A DNA stretch of 56,102 nucleotides from an uncultured Lachnospiraceae bacterium (GCA_946549035.1 CAMNQH010000018.1:1-56102); one strand, 5' to 3'; counted from the stretch's first letter, positions 1-8,714 are shown. Numbers and translations are program-made. Notes: generated by a model not told the origin, from the sequence alone.

Positions 1-53
1 AGAGCACTTGACTTTTAATCAAGTTGTCCGGGGTTCGAATCCCCGATGCCTCA
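1..53 (+). tRNA. tRNA-Lys (anticodon TTT), 5' end cut by window
   Basis: The 3' three quarters of a tRNA is visible. The anticodon arm is CTTGA-CTTTTAA-TCAAG, giving anticodon TTT (lysine). It is followed by a perfect T arm (CGGGG-TTCGAAT-CCCCG) and the 3' acceptor strand ATGCCTC with discriminator A at 53. No CCA is encoded. The first acceptor strand and D arm lie outside the window. Phages often integrate at tRNA genes, but I found no convincing second copy of this 3' end near the tailocin, so I do not call it an attachment site. Confidence 0.93.
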
Positions 54-242
54 TTTTCTTTATTAATATGATATATGAAAATATAACAGAGATCGGTATT
101 TATTTCAGGCGTGAGAGGTTATAAATTCGAGTTCTGTCTATAGTTTTCATAGAAGCTGTAAAATCCGTTGTGTCTACAAGGGATTTTGTTGTTTTTCTAA
201 CAAAATTTCTGATGTGAAATCAATTGGAAGGAGAGACTAATA

Positions 243-716
243 TTGAAAAAGAGATATGTTATTTTAATACTTATAATTTGTACATCTTTTTTATATCCCT
301 TTAGCGGACAAAAGACGGTACTTGGGGCGTGTATGCCTTTGTCGTCCATTGAGGATAAGGGTATTAGTGAAAAAATGGTAGATAATAATTATTGGACAGC
401 AGAAGGCGACAATACCGTTTTTTATAACTATAAAAATACAATTGAGATATCACAAGATTTTGCTTCTATTATGCTGGAATATTTGCCGGAACAATGCAAA
501 AATGAAAATATGGTTATTTTACTTGTAAATTGCAATAATGGTAATATAACTCAAAAAAAATATAGTAATGATAATCTATTATTTGAGAATCTTTCCGGCG
601 GGACTTATGCCATTCAGGTATATAATAGTATAAATAAAGAGTGTATGGATTTATCTCCATATATAAGTATCTGTTACGATGCAAATATGGGATCTAGTGG
701 TTTTAAAGGAATTTAA
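243..716 (+). CDS. AT-rich secreted protein of unknown function
   Basis: A 157-residue protein starting at TTG, chosen because GGAAGGAGAG lies just upstream. Residues 1-28 look like a Sec signal peptide: KKR, then a hydrophobic run ILILIICTSFLYPF. Cleavage is probably near GAC at 28-30. LGAC there loosely resembles a lipobox, but it is far from the hydrophobic core, so lipidation is doubtful. The mature part is Asn/Tyr/Ile rich and I recognise no domain. Base composition is clearly more AT-rich than most of the window, which suggests transfer. It sits between the tRNA and the regulator end of the tailocin and ends at a shared terminator. Confidence 0.7.
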   Translation: MKKRYVILILIICTSFLYPFSGQKTVLGACMPLSSIEDKGISEKMVDNNYWTAEGDNTVFYNYKNTIEISQDFASIMLEYLPEQCKNENMVILLVNCNNGNITQKKYSNDNLLFENLSGGTYAIQVYNSINKECMDLSPYISICYDANMGSSGFKGI

Positions 717-737
717 AAGTGGGATCTTGTAAAAATA

Positions 738-784
738 AAAACAGTGGAAAGTATTGCGTGTTCAATGCTTCCACTGTTTTTTAT
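738..784. terminator. bidirectional intrinsic terminator
   Basis: The arms ACAGTGGAA (741-749) and TTCCACTGT (769-777) form a stem, with A-rich sequence on the left and T-rich sequence on the right. It can therefore end transcription from both the rightward gene at 243 and the leftward lipoprotein gene at 804. Confidence 0.85.
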
Positions 785-803
785 TTCTTTGAAAAATAAG
801 TTT

Positions 804-1895
804 TTAATAACCTACTGCAGTAACCCCATATTCGGCTTGTTCACGAGAAAATCCGTCAAATTCTAATTGACCGATTAAATCGTTTCGTGAAAAGGACATA
901 ATATCTAAGTAATTTTGTGCTACCTTCGCTGCTTGTTCGTTCCAATCAGCACCGCAGTTATCAGCAGCGTAAGTAGCTTCTTCCGTGGAAAATCCCTCAT
1001 ATTCTAATTGACGGATTAATCCTGAGTGTGAAAAAGGAGAAACCATTAAATAAGTATGCGCCATATTTAATGCATGATCCTGACCGGCAGTTGAAGAAGC
1101 TGTTCCATCAGTGGAAATGCTTGTATCAGCGGAAGTGTTTGTATCAGTGGAAGCGCTTGATTCAGGTTCCTTACCACCGTCAACAAATGTAATAGTATTT
1201 ACAATTTCTGTAAAATCAGCCGATTGATCATAATTTCCCCAGTCAGTGTAAAGGAATAATATTAGCTGTGTATCGAAAGCAAATGTGGATGCGTTTCCAA
1301 TTAATTCCTGATCTTCTCTTATCCCGGAGAAGGTTAGGGAAAGGGATGGGACTCCGCAGATTTTTGATTCTTTTCTGCTGGTTTCTGAAAAATCCTGGAT
1401 TGCTTTTGAAACTTCCGCAACAACGTCATCCTGATTTGCGACGATGTCAAAGGAAGCAGAATATGTGTCCTGCAAATGAACCATGAGCATACCGTCTTTA
1501 GAATAGTAGTATACTACGTTTGGAGCATCAGAGACATGCTTTTTCCATGAGGATGGAATCTGATAGCGCAAGCCAAAATTTTCTTCTGAAACGTTCGTTT
1601 CTGAATCAAAATCATGTACGACTTCTTTTTTACTATTATTAGAATCCTGATTTGAATTGTCATCTTCCGCTGGAGGAGTAGTTTCTTTCTTTTCATCAGC
1701 AGGATCTTTATCAACGGTTGTATCGTCTACTGGAGGAGTGTTTTCTTTTGCTTCGTCATCAGAGTTTTCCTCTACAATAGTGTCAGTCGCTTTGTCGGAA
1801 GTTTTCCTGTCAACAGATTCATCTGTTTTCTTTTCACAGCCTGCAAAAGATAAAATAAGAATAAAACCAATCAGTAATAAATAGTTTCTTTTCAT
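804..1895 (-). CDS. Ltp-family lipoprotein (putative superinfection-exclusion type)
   Basis: A 363-residue lipoprotein. The start at 1895 is preferred over the ATG at 1910 because GAGGAGAAGC precedes it. The signal peptide ends in FAGC, with lipidated Cys at 20. An acidic, Thr/Pro-rich linker follows to about residue 95. Next comes a folded domain of about 140 residues reminiscent of PsbP-like lipoproteins, then a second Ser/Thr linker. Two C-terminal repeats follow, each with the pattern A..YL...(P/M)FS...LI.QLE..GFS.E.A.Y, which is the host-cell-surface-exposed lipoprotein (Ltp) repeat. In Streptococcus phage TP-J34 Ltp blocks phage DNA entry and acts on the tape measure protein. The gene follows immA by 84 nt on the same strand and is probably co-transcribed with the repressor. 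A role in protecting the producer from tail particles is inference. Confidence 0.8.
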   Translation of the reverse strand: MKRNYLLLIGFILILSFAGCEKKTDESVDRKTSDKATDTIVEENSDDEAKENTPPVDDTTVDKDPADEKKETTPPAEDDNSNQDSNNSKKEVVHDFDSETNVSEENFGLRYQIPSSWKKHVSDAPNVVYYYSKDGMLMVHLQDTYSASFDIVANQDDVVAEVSKAIQDFSETSRKESKICGVPSLSLTFSGIREDQELIGNASTFAFDTQLILFLYTDWGNYDQSADFTEIVNTITFVDGGKEPESSASTDTNTSADTSISTDGTASSTAGQDHALNMAHTYLMVSPFSHSGLIRQLEYEGFSTEEATYAADNCGADWNEQAAKVAQNYLDIMSFSRNDLIGQLEFDGFSREQAEYGVTAVGY

Positions 1896-1979
1896 AACGC
1901 TTCTCCTCATTTGTGCAATATAATAGTTACATATTATGACCTTTCATTTCAATTTAGTTTCATAATTTTAAAACGTTTG

Positions 1980-2423
1980 CTATTCCTCAAAACTTTTTAA
2001 CCGTAAGTCGATTAACCGTTTTTCATAGCCGAACAATCGGGAAAGCTGTTCGGCGTTGCATTCTTTATACTCTTCTATGGTAGCGTCGCTAATCAATAGA
2101 TTCATGGCAAATGTGTCCGCTTCCATTTCATATTTATTCGTATTGAAAGAAGTCCTTGTATCCATAAAAATGGCGTTTGCTTTTTTATGGAGAAACATAT
2201 GTCCCATTTCATGGGCGCATTCAAATGCCTGCTCTGATTTTGGAAGGTTTTCGTCTATATAGATAATATTATTACGCTGAAAATATTGGTAAAAGGCTTT
2301 TGTATCTATTAATGGGACGAAAACTAATATGGTATTTAATCCCTGGATGATTTCAAAGGGATTACGGGATTGAAATTTCCTGGTCAACCGATCAACTGTT
2401 TTCTTTATGTCCATAGACATCAT
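1980..2423 (-). CDS. immA: ImmA/IrrE-family metallopeptidase, anti-repressor
   Basis: A 147-residue zinc protease. The HExxH motif is HEMGH at residues 71-75, and the third ligand is probably one of the Glu residues in YEMEADTFA (about 99-101). In ICEBs1 and related phages, ImmA cleaves the partner XRE repressor after DNA damage and so induces the element. Here the start codon overlaps the stop of the repressor gene (ATGA), so the two are translationally coupled, which is the expected arrangement. It very likely controls induction of the tailocin operon. It lacks any obvious membrane segment and should be cytosolic. Confidence 0.88.
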   Translation of the reverse strand: MMSMDIKKTVDRLTRKFQSRNPFEIIQGLNTILVFVPLIDTKAFYQYFQRNNIIYIDENLPKSEQAFECAHEMGHMFLHKKANAIFMDTRTSFNTNKYEMEADTFAMNLLISDATIEEYKECNAEQLSRLFGYEKRLIDLRLKSFEE

Positions 2424-2863
2424 CCTTTTTTATATTTTCGTGGAGTAAATCTCTCTTTATTTTTTTTCTTGGCCAATTCCATTCCAATTTGCATAGCGGA
2501 TAGAATAGAGTCGATGGCTTCCGGGCTGGCCGGATCGCCGTCAAACATTAAACCTTCCTGGGATACCAGTTTTTCTCGTGTTTGATTAATAATTTTCTCA
2601 ATATCCCGTTCGTCTCGAGCTGTGAGAGAAAAACCACTGTCCTGGGATCTTTCTTCCATCAGGTCAGAACGATTTATGTTAAAATATTGGGCCAGCTGCT
2701 CCACTTTATCCATTCGCGGCAGCCTTGTTCCGTTACACCAGGTAGAGACGGCGGATTTATTAAATCCCAAATCATGGATCAAGTCGCTTTGCGTTTTACC
2801 ATTCTTTTTCATATAGTGGTTTAAATTTCTGGAAAAAATCTTTTTATAAAAATCATCAGACAT
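2420..2863 (-). CDS. XRE-family repressor of the tailocin operon
   Basis: A 147-residue protein. The N-terminal helix-turn-helix (about residues 12-66) contains KTQSDLIHDLGFNKSAVSTWCNGTRLP, with the usual SAVSTW recognition helix. The C-terminal half is helical and is the likely target of ImmA. AGGAGG precedes the start. It is divergent from the rightward HTH gene and tail genes. Three copies of a CTAC-N5-GTAG-type operator lie in the 126-bp divergent region, one inside its own promoter, so autoregulation and repression of the tail operon are both expected. Similar pairs occur in ICEBs1 (ImmR/ImmA) and PBSX-like elements. Confidence 0.88.
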   Translation of the reverse strand: MSDDFYKKIFSRNLNHYMKKNGKTQSDLIHDLGFNKSAVSTWCNGTRLPRMDKVEQLAQYFNINRSDLMEERSQDSGFSLTARDERDIEKIINQTREKLVSQEGLMFDGDPASPEAIDSILSAMQIGMELAKKKNKERFTPRKYKKG

Positions 2864-2884
2864 TCGCTAACACCTCCTAATGGT

Positions 2885-2971
2885 ATATTACTACAAAAAG
2901 TAGAAAAAATCAAGATACAGCAAAAAAACTCTACAAAAAGTATTGACATTCTACTTAAAGTAGAATATAGT
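2885..2971. promoter_or_regulatory. divergent promoters with three operators
   Basis: Rightward promoter: TTGACA (2943-2948), 17-bp spacer, TATAGT (2966-2971). Leftward promoter, read on the minus strand: TTGATT (2908-2913), 17-bp spacer, TAATAT (2885-2890). Operators have the form CTAC-N5-GTAG: O1 at 2891-2903 and O3 at 2951-2963 are perfect and lie inside the spacers of the leftward and rightward promoters respectively. O2 at 2931-2943 ends in GTAT and abuts the rightward -35. Start-to-start spacings are 40 and 20 bp, close to whole helical turns, as expected for cooperative binding of the XRE repressor. Confidence 0.85.
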
Positions 2972-2998
2972 AGAAGAACGAAAAGGAAGGTGAAAGAA

Positions 2999-3253
2999 AT
3001 GCCAAGGGTATTATTAAAAAAGAAGGACTACATGATTATTGATTTTTCCCGATGGCTGGTGGGGAAGATGAGAGAAAAACGACTTTATCAGACGGATATC
3101 GGAGAGATTCTGGGAATTAAGCAGCAGTCTGTATCCCGAAAAATAGCCGGCGGTATGGAAGGAAAGGATGTATTTCATCAGGGAGAAATGATTACACTTT
3201 TCAAAGAATTGGAAGCTACGGATGAGGAGATTCTTCGATTAATGAAACTATAG
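2999..3253 (+). CDS. small HTH protein, first gene of the tailocin operon
   Basis: An 84-residue protein from the ATG at 2999, with AAGGAAGG eight bases upstream. An in-frame GTG at 2990 overlaps the ribosome site and is less likely. The middle part (QTDIGEILGIKQQSVSRKIAGG) is a helix-turn-helix of the XRE/Cro type. It is the first gene after the repressed rightward promoter, the position of Cro or of a late activator in phages. No separate promoter is evident between it and the tail genes, so it may be read through into them. Whether it represses immR or activates late genes cannot be told from sequence. Confidence 0.75.
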   Translation: MPRVLLKKKDYMIIDFSRWLVGKMREKRLYQTDIGEILGIKQQSVSRKIAGGMEGKDVFHQGEMITLFKELEATDEEILRLMKL

Positions 3254-3369
3254 AATCCGTTAAAATTCCATTATTTGAAACCAGGAAGCCATAACCTGAG
3301 AAATAAACATTTCAAAAACTCTTTCACCGGATTTTCCAATCATATTTTTCAAGAGAAGGAGGTGGTTAA

Positions 3370-3801
3370 TTGATCAATACCATAATGGAAGCCATTGCAG
3401 TAGCTTTGCAAGCAGAGTATGGCGACGGGTATGAAGTCTTTCGGGAAACAAAGAGAGAGAACATAGAAAAGCCCTGCTTTCTGCTCCAATGTATGAATTC
3501 CATAAAAAAGCCGTATTTGAGAAAGGGGCATTTCAGACAGAATCAGTTTTGTATTCAGTTTTTTCCAGTTCCGGGCGAACAAGAAAAAGCAGATTGTTAT
3601 GCAACTGCAGAACGTCTTTTTACTTCATTAGAGTCTGTAATAGTGGATGGACATCCGGTGATGGGCACAAGTATGAAGTATGAGATGACAAATGGGATTC
3701 TGCATTTCTTCGTAAATTACGATATGCTGGTTTATGAAAGGGATGCTGTGGAGCCTGCAATGGAGGGAATTTCTTCCAAGACAAACGTAAAGGACAGATG
3801 A
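3370..3801 (+). CDS. tail terminator-like protein (DUF6838 type)
   Basis: A 143-residue protein starting at TTG with an ideal site (AAGGAGGTGG, four-base gap). The alternating pattern in YEVFRETKRENIEKPCFLLQC and the later FFVNYDMLVY resemble the small phage tail terminator family found just before sheath genes in clostridial myophages. Such proteins cap the head-proximal end of the tail. It is the first structural gene. In a complete prophage, the capsid and connector genes would come before it, but here only regulators do. Assignment rests on position and overall look, so moderate confidence. Confidence 0.7.
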   Translation: MINTIMEAIAVALQAEYGDGYEVFRETKRENIEKPCFLLQCMNSIKKPYLRKGHFRQNQFCIQFFPVPGEQEKADCYATAERLFTSLESVIVDGHPVMGTSMKYEMTNGILHFFVNYDMLVYERDAVEPAMEGISSKTNVKDR

Positions 3802-3941
3802 TGGAAAACATCAAAAAGGGATTGCAATCAATATCCCAAAGAAGAAGGATGAAACAAGTGAGACAACATGGAAACATTTATTTGAAAGGTATGGTGATGA
3901 AAAATGGCTTTAGGCGGCGGAACTTTTACAGTGCAGAATAA
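3798..3941 (+). CDS. possible small basic protein overlapping the sheath start
   Basis: A 47-codon frame begins at ATGATG, overlapping the stop of the preceding gene, and ends 38 bases inside the sheath gene. The product is rich in Arg, Lys and Gln (for example QRRRMKQVRQ). Stop-start overlap suggests coupled translation, and small frames of this kind are common just before sheath genes in related prophages. It could equally be a translational leader for the sheath gene. No function is recognised. Confidence 0.35.
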   Translation: MMENIKKGLQSISQRRRMKQVRQHGNIYLKGMVMKNGFRRRNFYSAE

Positions 3942-5214
3942 GGAATTGCCGGGTGCGTATCTTAATTTTGTATCGGCATCGGCAGCAAACACAGCTTTTT
4001 CAGAACGAGGGATCGTAACGATGCCCCTGGAACTGGACTGGGGCGTGTCTAATGAAATCTTTGAAGTGACAAATGAGGATTTTCAAAAGAAAAGTATGGA
4101 GCTTTTCGGTTATGAATATACCAGTGAAAAAATGAAAGGGCTGCATGACCTGTTTCTGAACGCCCGAACATTATATGGATATCGTTTGAATGGCGCCGGA
4201 AAAAAAGCAGCCAATCAGCTTGCAGAAGCAAAGTATTGCGGCATTCGTGGAAATGATATCAAAATTGCAGTTTATGTGAATGAAAAGGATGAAACATTAT
4301 TTGATGTGAAGACCTATTTGGGAACGGCAGTGGTTGACCGACAGACGGTTTCCGCAAGTGATGAGCTGAAGGATAACCAATATGTGGTATGGAAACCGCA
4401 AATTACATTGGAAGCCACAGCAGGAACTCCCCTTACCGGAGGCGAGAACGGAACGGTTAGCAGTCAGGACCATCAGGCATATCTCGATCAGATAGAGTCC
4501 TATGCCTTCAATGTCATGGGGGCTGCCGTGACGGAAGAGGACACAAAGTCGTTATATACTGCTTTTAGCAGACGTCTTCGAGATGAAGTGGGAATTAAAT
4601 TCCAGCTTGTCCTTCATGATTATGCGAAAGCCGATTACATGGGTGTTATCAGCGTGGAAAACAGAGTTTTGGATGAGGGATGGAATGAGGCAGGGCTTGT
4701 GTATTGGGTGACAGGCGCAGCAGCCGGATGCCAGGTAAATAGAAGCAACCAGAATAAAAAGTATGACGGAGGATTTCTGGTGGATACGGCGTATACCCAG
4801 GCTCAACTTAAGACTGCTATTTCTGAAGGAAAATTTATCTTCCATCAGACAGGGAGAGAAGTTCGGGTACTGGAGGATATTAATACGATGGTATCTGTAT
4901 CCGATGCCCAGGGAGATATTTTTAAGGACAATCAGACGATTCGGGTCATTGATCAGATCGGCAATGATATTGCAGTGCTCTTTCAGACAAAGTACTTAGG
5001 GGTTGTGCCCAATGATGCGGCAGGGAGAGTTTCCCTTTGGTCTGATATCGTGAAGCATCATGAACGGCTTCAGGAGATGCGGGCGATTGAGGATTTCTCG
5101 GATGCTGATGTAACCGTAGAGCAGGGTGATACAAAGAAGTCCGTTGTAGTTACGGATCTTGTAACTGTTGTGAATGCCATGAGCAGACTGTATATGACTG
5201 TTACCGTGGCGTAA
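3904..5214 (+). CDS. contractile tail sheath protein (XkdK-like)
   Basis: A 436-residue sheath subunit. The start MALGGGTFTVQNKELPGAY is typical of clostridial/PBSX sheath proteins. The central part contains the conserved AGTPLTGGENG segment and a middle domain around AYLDQIESYAFNVM. The C-terminal part has the INTMVSVSDAQGDIFKDNQT and RVIDQIGNDI segments common to the sheath C-terminal domain. Sheath subunits polymerise around the tube and contract to drive it through the envelope, which makes this a myovirus-type (R-type) particle. The tube gene follows after 17 nt, as in PBSX (xkdK-xkdM). Confidence 0.92.
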   Translation: MALGGGTFTVQNKELPGAYLNFVSASAANTAFSERGIVTMPLELDWGVSNEIFEVTNEDFQKKSMELFGYEYTSEKMKGLHDLFLNARTLYGYRLNGAGKKAANQLAEAKYCGIRGNDIKIAVYVNEKDETLFDVKTYLGTAVVDRQTVSASDELKDNQYVVWKPQITLEATAGTPLTGGENGTVSSQDHQAYLDQIESYAFNVMGAAVTEEDTKSLYTAFSRRLRDEVGIKFQLVLHDYAKADYMGVISVENRVLDEGWNEAGLVYWVTGAAAGCQVNRSNQNKKYDGGFLVDTAYTQAQLKTAISEGKFIFHQTGREVRVLEDINTMVSVSDAQGDIFKDNQTIRVIDQIGNDIAVLFQTKYLGVVPNDAAGRVSLWSDIVKHHERLQEMRAIEDFSDADVTVEQGDTKKSVVVTDLVTVVNAMSRLYMTVTVA

Positions 5215-5231
5215 GAAAGGGGTGAAGTAAA

Positions 5232-5711
5232 ATGGGTAATGTTGTAATGAAAGCGAAAGATACTGTATATGCAGCTTTGGCGGAATGCTATGTTACAATC
5301 GGAACTAGCCGCTATAATTTTATGCAGGCGATTAACTTGGAGGCGAAATTTGAAAAAAATAAGTCGGAGGTTCCCATCTTAGGAAAAACAGGGAAGGGAA
5401 ACAAAGCTTCCGGCTGGAAAGGGACAGGCAGCGCTACGTTCCACTACAATACTTCTATTTTCCGGAAAATGATGGAGGATTATAAGGATTCCGGTGAAGA
5501 CGTTTACTTTGAAATGCAGATTGCCAATGAAGATAAATCTTCAGCAGCGGGCCGGCAGTCGATTATTTTGGTTGACTGTAATATTGACGGAGGAGTTTTG
5601 GCAAAATTCGACGCTGACGGCGAATATTTGGATGAAGAAATGGATTTTACATTTGAAGATTTCCGAATGCCAAACCAATTTAATGACCTGGAAGGATTTT
5701 TGACAAACTAA
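5232..5711 (+). CDS. tail tube protein (XkdM-like)
   Basis: A 159-residue protein of the size and order of PBSX XkdM, the inner tube subunit. MGNVVMKAKDTVYAALAECYVTIG starts it, and the GKGNKASGWKGTGSATFHYNTSIFRKMMEDY segment is characteristic of the DUF2001 tail-tube family. The acidic C-terminus (FTFEDFRMPNQFNDLEGFL) is also typical. The tube polymerises inside the sheath and is expelled on contraction. Ribosome site AAAGGGGTG lies ahead of ATG 5232. Confidence 0.9.
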   Translation: MGNVVMKAKDTVYAALAECYVTIGTSRYNFMQAINLEAKFEKNKSEVPILGKTGKGNKASGWKGTGSATFHYNTSIFRKMMEDYKDSGEDVYFEMQIANEDKSSAAGRQSIILVDCNIDGGVLAKFDADGEYLDEEMDFTFEDFRMPNQFNDLEGFLTN

Positions 5712-5774
5712 TATACCTCTCCTCCTTGTATGGTAGCCATACAAGGGGGAGCAACAGGAAAAGGAGAGAGAAAT

Positions 5775-6206
5775 ATGTCTAATTTCAGCAAATTTATGAA
5801 AGCAAATAAAATTGAAAAAAAGAATCAGATGCACGCTCCCACAAAATCTTTGTGTGATGAAAATGGAAAGCCCCTGGAGTGGGAATTCCGGCATATTACA
5901 TCCAAGGAGAATGAGAACCTCCGAGAAGAGTGCACGTTAGAAATTCCCATAACCGGAAAGCCGAATATGTATCGTCAAAAGGTTCTGTCCGGAAAATATA
6001 TGCAGAAAATGATTGCTGCTTCTGTCGTAGTACCGGATTTGTATGACGCCGGACTGCAAGATTCTTATGGAGTAAAAACACCCGAAGAACTGCTCCTTGC
6101 CATGGTTGACGATCCTGGGGAATACAACGAGCTGGCTGCTTTTGTACAGAAATTTCAGGGATTTGACGTTCCTTTTGAAGATAAGGTGGAAGAAGCAAAA
6201 AACTAA
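5775..6206 (+). CDS. tail assembly chaperone, short form (XkdN-like)
   Basis: A 143-residue protein from the ATG at 5775. GGAGAGAG lies just upstream, and the earlier in-frame start at 5730 has no ribosome site. It contains LEWEFRHITSKENENLREECT and KTPEELLLAMVDDPGEYNELAAFVQKFQGF, patterns of the XkdN/phage tail assembly chaperone family. These coat the tape measure while the tube grows and are absent from the finished particle. The last codons are GCA AAA AAC TAA, and A_AAA_AAC is a canonical -1 slippery heptamer. A minority of ribosomes should therefore continue into the next frame, making the long form described in the following entry. Confidence 0.88.
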   Translation: MSNFSKFMKANKIEKKNQMHAPTKSLCDENGKPLEWEFRHITSKENENLREECTLEIPITGKPNMYRQKVLSGKYMQKMIAASVVVPDLYDAGLQDSYGVKTPEELLLAMVDDPGEYNELAAFVQKFQGFDVPFEDKVEEAKN

Positions 6207-6403
6207 TAGAAGAAGGGGATTGGGAAGCGAATTTTGCTTACTATGCCCTTCTGAAACTTCATATCCTGCCTTCTGTTTTTCTGGAATTGGAGGAACGGGA
6301 AAAAGCCTTTGTAATTGCTGCTATTAAAGTAAAAATCAAAAGCGATCAAGAGCGGGAAAAAGAGATAAAGCGTAGATCAAAAAAAGGAAGGAAAGGAGGA
6401 TGA
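6203..6403 (+). CDS. tail chaperone T-domain, reached by -1 frameshift
   Basis: Slippage on A_AAA_AAC (6197-6203) would take ribosomes past the TAA at 6204 into a 66-residue extension. That extension begins LIEEGDWEANFAYYALLKLH and ends in a Lys/Arg-rich tail (SKKGRKGG) at TGA 6401-6403. It has no start codon or ribosome site of its own at its beginning. The fused product would be about 209 residues, the equivalent of lambda gpGT. The extension ends inside the AAAGGAGG that serves the tape measure gene. The arrangement, chaperone gene with 3' slippery site directly before the tape measure gene, is the conserved one in long-tailed phages. Confidence 0.85.
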   Translation, partial: LIEEGDWEANFAYYALLKLHILPSVFLELEEREKAFVIAAIKVKIKSDQEREKEIKRRSKKGRKGG

Positions 6404-6407
6404 TTTT

Positions 6408-8714
6408 ATGGGGAGTATGAACGCTGCGATTGATTTGCAGAATCAGGCCACAAATATTCGATATTCGGTGGAGAATTCCGTAAGTTTTGGAATTGCTTCC
6501 ATACAAGATTTGTATCAGGCGATTAGTTTTCCCATTGATACGACTTCCATCGATGGGGCAAGAGATTCCATAGATCAGACAACTACGGCGGTTCGCCGGT
6601 TGGATGATGCGATTCAGGGAATGGAACCTCCGGGGGCGTCTATATCCATGATGCAGCATTCCGGAAATATGGGGATACTTACGGCAAACCATACACAACG
6701 TGTTGAATTGGAAGCCCAAAGCGAAAGCAGTTCCTTGAGCAGTATACGACAAAGTGCAGAAGAGCAGGCCAGATTGAACCAGGAAATCCAGAAAGGTACA
6801 GAACATGCAAACGCTATGGCAGACCGTTTGAAAAATGTTGTTCAGGAATACCTCACGCTGGAGAATATCGAAAAGGTATTGAGTATTTCCGATGATATTA
6901 CAAAAGCTACGGCACGGCTTGATTTGATGAACGACGGGCAGCAGAGCACACAAGAGCTTATGAATATGATATATGGCGCTGCTCAGGAATCCCGAGGTTC
7001 CGCTCCCGGAATGACAGATGCAGTAATCGAGATGGGAAATAATTCCGGCGGCGTGTTTGGAAGCTCCGAAGAAGTAGTTGCTTTTGCAGGCCTGATGCAA
7101 AAAGAGATGTCTATTGCAGGGGCGGGGACACAGGAAGCCTCCGAAGCCATGCAGCAGTTAGCTCAGGCATTTGGATCCGGGGTTATGTGCGGCGAAGAAA
7201 TGAACGGTATTTTAGCCCAGGCGCCTAATTTGATTCAGACAATTTCTGATTATTTGGGCTTATCCACGGAGAAAATTCGTGAAATGGCATCAGAAGGGCA
7301 ACTATCGGCAAATGATGTGAAAGCAGCTGTATTCGCCAGTGCAGATGAAATCAATGCAAAGTTTCAGGAAATGCCTATGACCTGGGAACAGATCTGTCAG
7401 TCTATGGGAAATGCCTCTTTAATGGCGTTTCAACCAGTCCTTCAAGGCTTGAATGAAATGATGAACAGCGAAGGGTTCCAGGCGCTTGTAAGCAACGCAA
7501 TGGCAGCAATGGCCACCTTGGGGAACTTAATTCTTACGATTTTTAATTTGGCCATGACCGTGGGGAGTTTTATTGCAAGTAATTGGTCTGTGATCAGCCC
7601 TGTGATTTATGGAATCGCAACTGCCTTGGCAATCTTTTATGGATGGCAGATGTTATGTGCTTTGGCATATGGAATAATTGCTGCGGCTCAGGCATTGATG
7701 AGCGTGGGTCCTGTGATGTTGATTATTTTTGCTATTTTAACCTTGATTTCTATTATTTTAGCGGTATGCAATGCAATAGCACAAATGACAGGTATGGCAA
7801 ATTCAGGGTTTGGGATGATTGCCGGAGGCATTAACGTGGTGCTTCAATTTTTTAAGAATCTGGGATTGACCGTTGCAAATCTCGCACTGGGGATTGGAGC
7901 AGCCTTGGCGGCGCTGTCATATAATATGAGGGCTGCGTTCCATAATGCGATCTGTTCTGTTCAGGCCAAATTTTACAACTTGCTTTCCACGGCGCTGGAG
8001 GTTATTGCAAAGATATGTGAAAAGCTGAATAAGCTGCCCTTTGTAAATATTGATTATTCTGGTATTCAAGATGCGGCAAATAATTATGCGGCAAAAGCCC
8101 AGGCGGCGGAGCAAAACAAGAAGAGTTATATTTCCATTATGGGCGCCTTTCATACAGGTAATTCAACCTTTGACACATTTCAAAAAAATTGGGCGTCTGA
8201 TGCTCAAAAACAGGGAACTGAGTGGGGAGATGGAGTTACCGAGTCACTCAGCAATTTTGGCAATAGCGGCTCCATTGGCGGTTCAGGCGCAGCATCTCCT
8301 TGGGGCGGCCATGTACCAGGGGCTCCCGATACAGGGACAAGTGTTGGAGGAAACGAAGTGCCAGGAGGGTACGGCGGAACCGACCTGGGAGGATATAGCG
8401 GGACCGGCGGCGGAGCAGGAGGCTATGGCGGCGGATCGGGTAATTTAGGCGCTATTGGCAGCGGTGTAGAGGATATTGCAGGAAATACTGCGGCTATGGC
8501 CGACACCATGGACATAACCGGAGAGGAATTGAAGTATCTTCGGGATATTGCAGAACAAGAAGCAATCAATCAATTTACCACGGCTGAAATCTCCATTGAA
8601 CAAGTAAATCATAATAATATCAGCAGAGAGATGGATTTGGATGGTGTAATTATAGGTATGACAGAAGCAGTCAATGAAGCTATTTATAGTTCAACGGAGG
8701 GGGTGCATAAGTAA
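6408..8714 (+). CDS. tail tape measure protein
   Basis: A 768-residue protein placed between the chaperone and LysM genes. Residues about 155-320 ([13 protein letters not shown]...[25 protein letters not shown]) match the tape-measure domain of the TMP_3 type. Several hydrophobic helices follow at about 365-465, the usual membrane-inserting part. A Gly/Ser-rich stretch spans about 640-680. The tape measure sets tail length and passes through the tube into the target envelope. GGAGG in the frameshift extension serves ATG 6408. This is also the phage protein class that Ltp lipoproteins act on, and an Ltp-type gene lies at the left end of this locus. Confidence 0.9.
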   Translation: MGSMNAAIDLQNQATNIRYSVENSVSFGIASIQDLYQAISFPIDTTSIDGARDSIDQTTTAVRRLDDAIQGMEPPGASISMMQHSGNMGILTANHTQRVELEAQSESSSLSSIRQSAEEQARLNQEIQKGTEHANAMADRLKNVVQEYLTLENIEKVLSISDDITKATARLDLMNDGQQSTQELMNMIYGAAQESRGSAPGMTDAVIEMGNNSGGVFGSSEEVVAFAGLMQKEMSIAGAGTQEASEAMQQLAQAFGSGVMCGEEMNGILAQAPNLIQTISDYLGLSTEKIREMASEGQLSANDVKAAVFASADEINAKFQEMPMTWEQICQSMGNASLMAFQPVLQGLNEMMNSEGFQALVSNAMAAMATLGNLILTIFNLAMTVGSFIASNWSVISPVIYGIATALAIFYGWQMLCALAYGIIAAAQALMSVGPVMLIIFAILTLISIILAVCNAIAQMTGMANSGFGMIAGGINVVLQFFKNLGLTVANLALGIGAALAALSYNMRAAFHNAICSVQAKFYNLLSTALEVIAKICEKLNKLPFVNIDYSGIQDAANNYAAKAQAAEQNKKSYISIMGAFHTGNSTFDTFQKNWASDAQKQGTEWGDGVTESLSNFGNSGSIGGSGAASPWGGHVPGAPDTGTSVGGNEVPGGYGGTDLGGYSGTGGGAGGYGGGSGNLGAIGSGVEDIAGNTAAMADTMDITGEELKYLRDIAEQEAINQFTTAEISIEQVNHNNISREMDLDGVIIGMTEAVNEAIYSSTEGVHK

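Noticed and set aside
6336-7100. 254-codon minus-strand frame in the tape measure gene
   Set aside because: Antisense to a strongly supported structural gene, Cys/His-rich in the way random shadow frames are, and without a ribosome site.
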